Shown here: positions 13,072 through 13,514 of the stretch, in pieces
How the letters are laid out: every line of letters starts with the position of its first letter
Numbering within the stretch: position 1 is the stretch's first letter
DNA from: Thermoplasmatota archaeon
GTDB taxonomy: Archaea; Thermoplasmatota; Penumbrarchaeia; Penumbrarchaeales; Penumbrarchaeaceae
DNA length: 13,514 nucleotides
Direction: 5' to 3'
Assembly (NCBI GenBank): GCA_030595585.1
Contig: JAUVCY010000015.1
Coordinates: 1 to 13,514 of the forward strand
Notes under the pieces: generated by a model
Told to the model about the DNA's origin: nothing
Databases searched by the model: none
Seen by the model: only the letters and a program-made list of their open reading frames with translations
Program-made: the position numbers and the translations under genes

Positions 13072-13494
13072 TTGACAGAAAAGAAGAAGATGATGGATTC
13101 CCCCCGGAGAAAGGGGCCCGACCCAAGGTGGATCTACCCCCTCAGGGCCGACGTCAAGTCCAGCTACAGGGACGGGAACGTCGTCCTGGAATATCCCAAG
13201 AGCTTCTCCCCCCTGGAAAGAAAGCTTCACGGGATCCTTGGAGGGCCTACGAAGATCAAACGCCCACTTGACGATATCGGGACGCTCCTGTGGGAGATGG
13301 CGGATGGTGGGACGAATTTGCTGGAGATCTACCTCAGGCAGCAGGAGAAGTTCCACGAGAGGGTGGAGCCCGTCGACAAGGTGGTGGGCGGGCTTCTCGA
13401 GACCCTGCTCACCCTGGGACTGCTGGAGCTCGATTACAGGCCGGAAGGGGAGAAAAGGGCAAAGAGGATCGTGGTAAGAGAGGTGGAGGAATAG
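13072..13494 (+). CDS. PqqD-fold protein (RiPP-recognition-element-like winged helix)
   Basis: This 140-residue protein carries a PqqD-like domain at about 63-121: RPLDDIGTLLWEMADGGTNLLEI, then an amphipathic helix and VEPVDKVVGGLLETLLTLGLLEL. The pattern LD..G...WE..DG...EI...L, followed by V...L..L...GL+EL, is typical of the family. An N-terminal extension reads DGNVVLEYPKSFSPLERKLHGILGGP (35-59), as in stand-alone PqqD-family proteins of archaea and Bacteroidetes. In RiPP pathways this fold binds leader peptides for radical-SAM enzymes; stand-alone copies have no known function. No radical-SAM gene or obvious precursor is in the window. The TTG start at 13072 follows GGTGAGA (13063-13069); ATG at 13090 or 13093 is possible but lacks a clear RBS. 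It is coupled to the small membrane protein upstream. Confidence 0.68.
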   Translation: MTEKKKMMDSPRRKGPDPRWIYPLRADVKSSYRDGNVVLEYPKSFSPLERKLHGILGGPTKIKRPLDDIGTLLWEMADGGTNLLEIYLRQQEKFHERVEPVDKVVGGLLETLLTLGLLELDYRPEGEKRAKRIVVREVEE

Positions 13495-13499
13495 GCCGT

Positions 13500-13514
13500 A
13501 TGGCGCGCCGCATA
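13500..13514 (+). CDS. Possible start of the next gene (truncated by window end)
   Basis: ATG at 13500 opens MARRI before the sequence stops. GGAGG near 13485-13489 lies about 10 bases upstream and the PqqD-like stop is 5 bases before it, so it would be a third gene of the same operon. Five codons cannot establish a function. Confidence 0.35.

Noticed and set aside
12881..13126. 81-codon minus-strand open frame opposite the small membrane protein
   Set aside because: It has no RBS, overlaps two better-supported plus-strand genes, and its translation has no recognisable features.
13072..13494. Complete RiPP biosynthesis cluster around the PqqD-fold gene
   Set aside because: No radical-SAM, YcaO or protease gene is visible, and the 53-residue neighbour looks like a two-helix membrane protein rather than a leader-core precursor. 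Sequence to the right is needed before such a claim.
13500..13514. Palindrome-like tatggcgcgccgcata at the right edge
   Set aside because: It is imperfect, G+C-rich and lies at a probable gene start; no support for a recombination or binding site.
1..13514. Search by eye for CRISPR arrays, tRNA/rRNA genes, insertion sequences and attachment sites
   Set aside because: No regularly spaced direct repeats, cloverleaf-like sequence, transposase motif or terminal inverted repeats were seen. The repeats present are protein-domain repeats inside one gene.

Overview
The window looks archaeal and most resembles Thermoplasmata or a related euryarchaeal lineage. That placement is an inference from gene content and promoter style; no rRNA marker is present. 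Supporting signs are TATA-type promoters about 25 nt upstream of starts, ribosome-binding sites of the GGTGA/GAGGTGA type, some probably leaderless genes, heavy use of AGG (Arg) and ATA (Ile), a PAC2-family proteasome chaperone, an archaeal/fungal-type riboflavin reductase, and a giant surface protein of tandem NEW3/CARDB-like beta domains. Coding density is very high and no gap exceeds 300 bases.

Layout. Positions 1-131 are an A+T-rich intergenic stretch with three inverted repeats, one of them a good terminator for the minus-strand gene to its right. Positions 132-6386 (minus) hold one giant gene for a 2084-residue protein: signal sequence, 16 extracytoplasmic beta-sandwich repeats, one transmembrane helix and a cytosolic zinc ribbon. 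A 181-bp divergent promoter region separates it from a plus-strand gene (6568-7293) encoding a probable ribbon-helix-helix DNA-binding protein. That gene ends stop-to-stop against a minus-strand PAC2 protein (7294-8142) whose C-terminus, ...PMYG, fits the HbYX proteasome-docking motif. Divergent from it is a riboflavin-pathway reductase (8246-8929), whose end overlaps the end of dnaJ by 11 bp.

The minus-strand block 8919-12780 is a complete Hsp70 machine, transcribed in the order grpE - dnaK - dnaJ. The grpE gene is unusual: its N-terminal third is a small-heat-shock (Hsp20/alpha-crystallin-like) domain fused to an otherwise ordinary GrpE. dnaK follows after 6 nt, with its ribosome-binding site overlapping the grpE stop codon. 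dnaJ follows after 64 nt and appears to have its own leaderless promoter.

Divergent from the chaperone operon is a plus-strand pair: a 53-residue two-helix membrane protein (12906-13067) and a PqqD-fold protein (13072-13494). A third gene may start at 13500 and run off the window.

Functionally the window mixes protein quality control (Hsp20-GrpE, DnaK, DnaJ and a proteasome assembly/activator candidate) with a cell-surface protein and its possible regulator. The most novel items are the Hsp20-GrpE fusion, the two-zone architecture of the giant protein, and the PqqD-fold/small membrane protein pair.
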